From the NCBI GenBank assembly GCA_026982025.1, contig JALSHX010000025.1, forward strand, positions 1 through 6,213: a DNA stretch of 6,213 bases. Reading direction: 5' to 3'. Position numbers and translations under genes: made by a program. Below the pieces are notes generated by a model. It saw nothing but the letters and a program-made list of their open reading frames with translations, was not told the origin of the DNA and did not search any database. Shown here one piece after another: positions 5,848 to 6,213 of the stretch. This DNA comes from Aquificaceae bacterium. GTDB taxonomy: Bacteria > Aquificota > Aquificia > Aquificales > Aquificaceae. Position 1 is the stretch's first letter. Every line of letters begins with the position of its first letter.

Positions 5848-6213
5848 ATGGTTGAGATAATCGTTGCCCAGAATGCGGGCTTTTGCTTCGGTGTAAAAAG
5901 GGCTGTCAGGCTTGCGGAGGATTCTTCAAAGCTAACCAAAGAAGGAAAGAGGGTCTTTACCCTCGGTCCCATTATCCACAACCCTCAGGAGGTGGGAAGG
6001 CTCAAGGCACTTGGAGTAAAGCCCCTTGAGGAGGAAGCCCTTTCGGAAGGAGATGCGGTAATTATCAGGTCCCACGGGATTCCCCCCGAGAAGGAGAGAG
6101 AGCTGAGAGAAAGGGGACTTAATGTTATAGACGCAACCTGCCCCTATGTGAAGGCGGTTCACGAGGCTGTTTGCCGTTTAACGGAGGAGGGCTACTTCAT
6201 CGTTCTGGTAGGG
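5848..6213 (+). CDS. ispH: 4-hydroxy-3-methylbut-2-enyl diphosphate reductase (IspH/LytB), 5' part
   Basis: The first 122 codons are present and the gene runs off the right edge; the family is usually about 280-320 residues. IspH carries out the last step of the methylerythritol phosphate pathway, reducing HMBPP to isopentenyl and dimethylallyl diphosphate with a 4Fe-4S cluster. Visible marks are GFCFGVKRAV with cluster Cys13, GPIIHNPQEV with substrate-binding His44, IRSHGIPP with His76, and DATCPYVKAVH with the second cluster cysteine, Cys98. These match C12, H41, H74 and C96 of E. coli. The third cysteine lies outside the window. ATG 5848 is fixed by an in-frame TAA at 5842-5844. GAGGGAG (5824-5830) is 17 bases away, too far for a normal ribosome site, so initiation may be leaderless or coupled to purN. 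In some lineages ispH is fused to ribosomal protein S1; the missing 3' part leaves this open. Confidence 0.96.
   Translation, partial: MVEIIVAQNAGFCFGVKRAVRLAEDSSKLTKEGKRVFTLGPIIHNPQEVGRLKALGVKPLEEEALSEGDAVIIRSHGIPPEKERELRERGLNVIDATCPYVKAVHEAVCRLTEEGYFIVLVG

Noticed and set aside
5932..6162. 76-residue minus-strand frame opposite ispH
   Set aside because: ispH on the plus strand is unmistakable from its cluster cysteines and histidine motifs; the reverse frame is a shadow.

Overview
The window looks like chromosomal DNA of a bacterium with an ordinary core genome. Most of it has about 50% G+C, but the first 150 bases have only about 24% (36 of 150 by hand count). The proteins are rich in Lys, Glu and Arg, and Arg is mostly coded by AGG/AGA. 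Intergenic gaps are short and genes overlap. This suits a compact, possibly thermophilic, deep-branching lineage such as Aquificota. That placement is an impression from composition and gene content, not a demonstrated assignment.

Layout from left to right. Bases 1-150 hold the last 49 codons of an AT-rich gene that enters from the left. Bases 151-283 hold no gene; the only structure seen is a 9-bp inverted repeat. Bases 284-540 carry three tRNA genes on the minus strand, read in the order Thr(UGU)-Tyr(GUA)-Gly(UCC), behind a well-formed sigma-70-type promoter at 556-584. The order matches the conserved thrU-tyrU-glyT cluster that in many bacteria continues into a second tRNA-Thr and tuf. Here the continuation is absent and AT-rich DNA follows.

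Bases 635-3575 hold two cyclic-di-GMP signalling genes facing each other, with their 3' ends overlapping by 11 bp. The plus-strand gene codes for a degenerate EAL-HDOD protein, likely a protein-protein interaction output. The minus-strand gene codes for a cytosolic PAS-GGDEF-EAL protein whose catalytic motifs all look intact, so it could both make and break c-di-GMP.

Bases 3638-6213 form a plus-strand run. It starts with a full-length hydantoinase B/oxoprolinase family subunit (hyuB) that has no hyuA partner next to it. purN (GAR formyltransferase, purine synthesis) follows, overlapping hyuB by 8 bp. ispH (isoprenoid synthesis, 4Fe-4S enzyme) comes last and is cut by the window edge. hyuB and purN are almost certainly co-transcribed. 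ispH has a perfect TATAAT just upstream and no well-placed Shine-Dalgarno, so it may also have its own, nearly leaderless, transcript.

I see no CRISPR array, insertion sequence, rRNA or clear novel system. The most interesting points are the convergent c-di-GMP gene pair, the composition break beside the 3' end of tRNA-Gly, the solitary hyuB, and the possible leaderless start of ispH.
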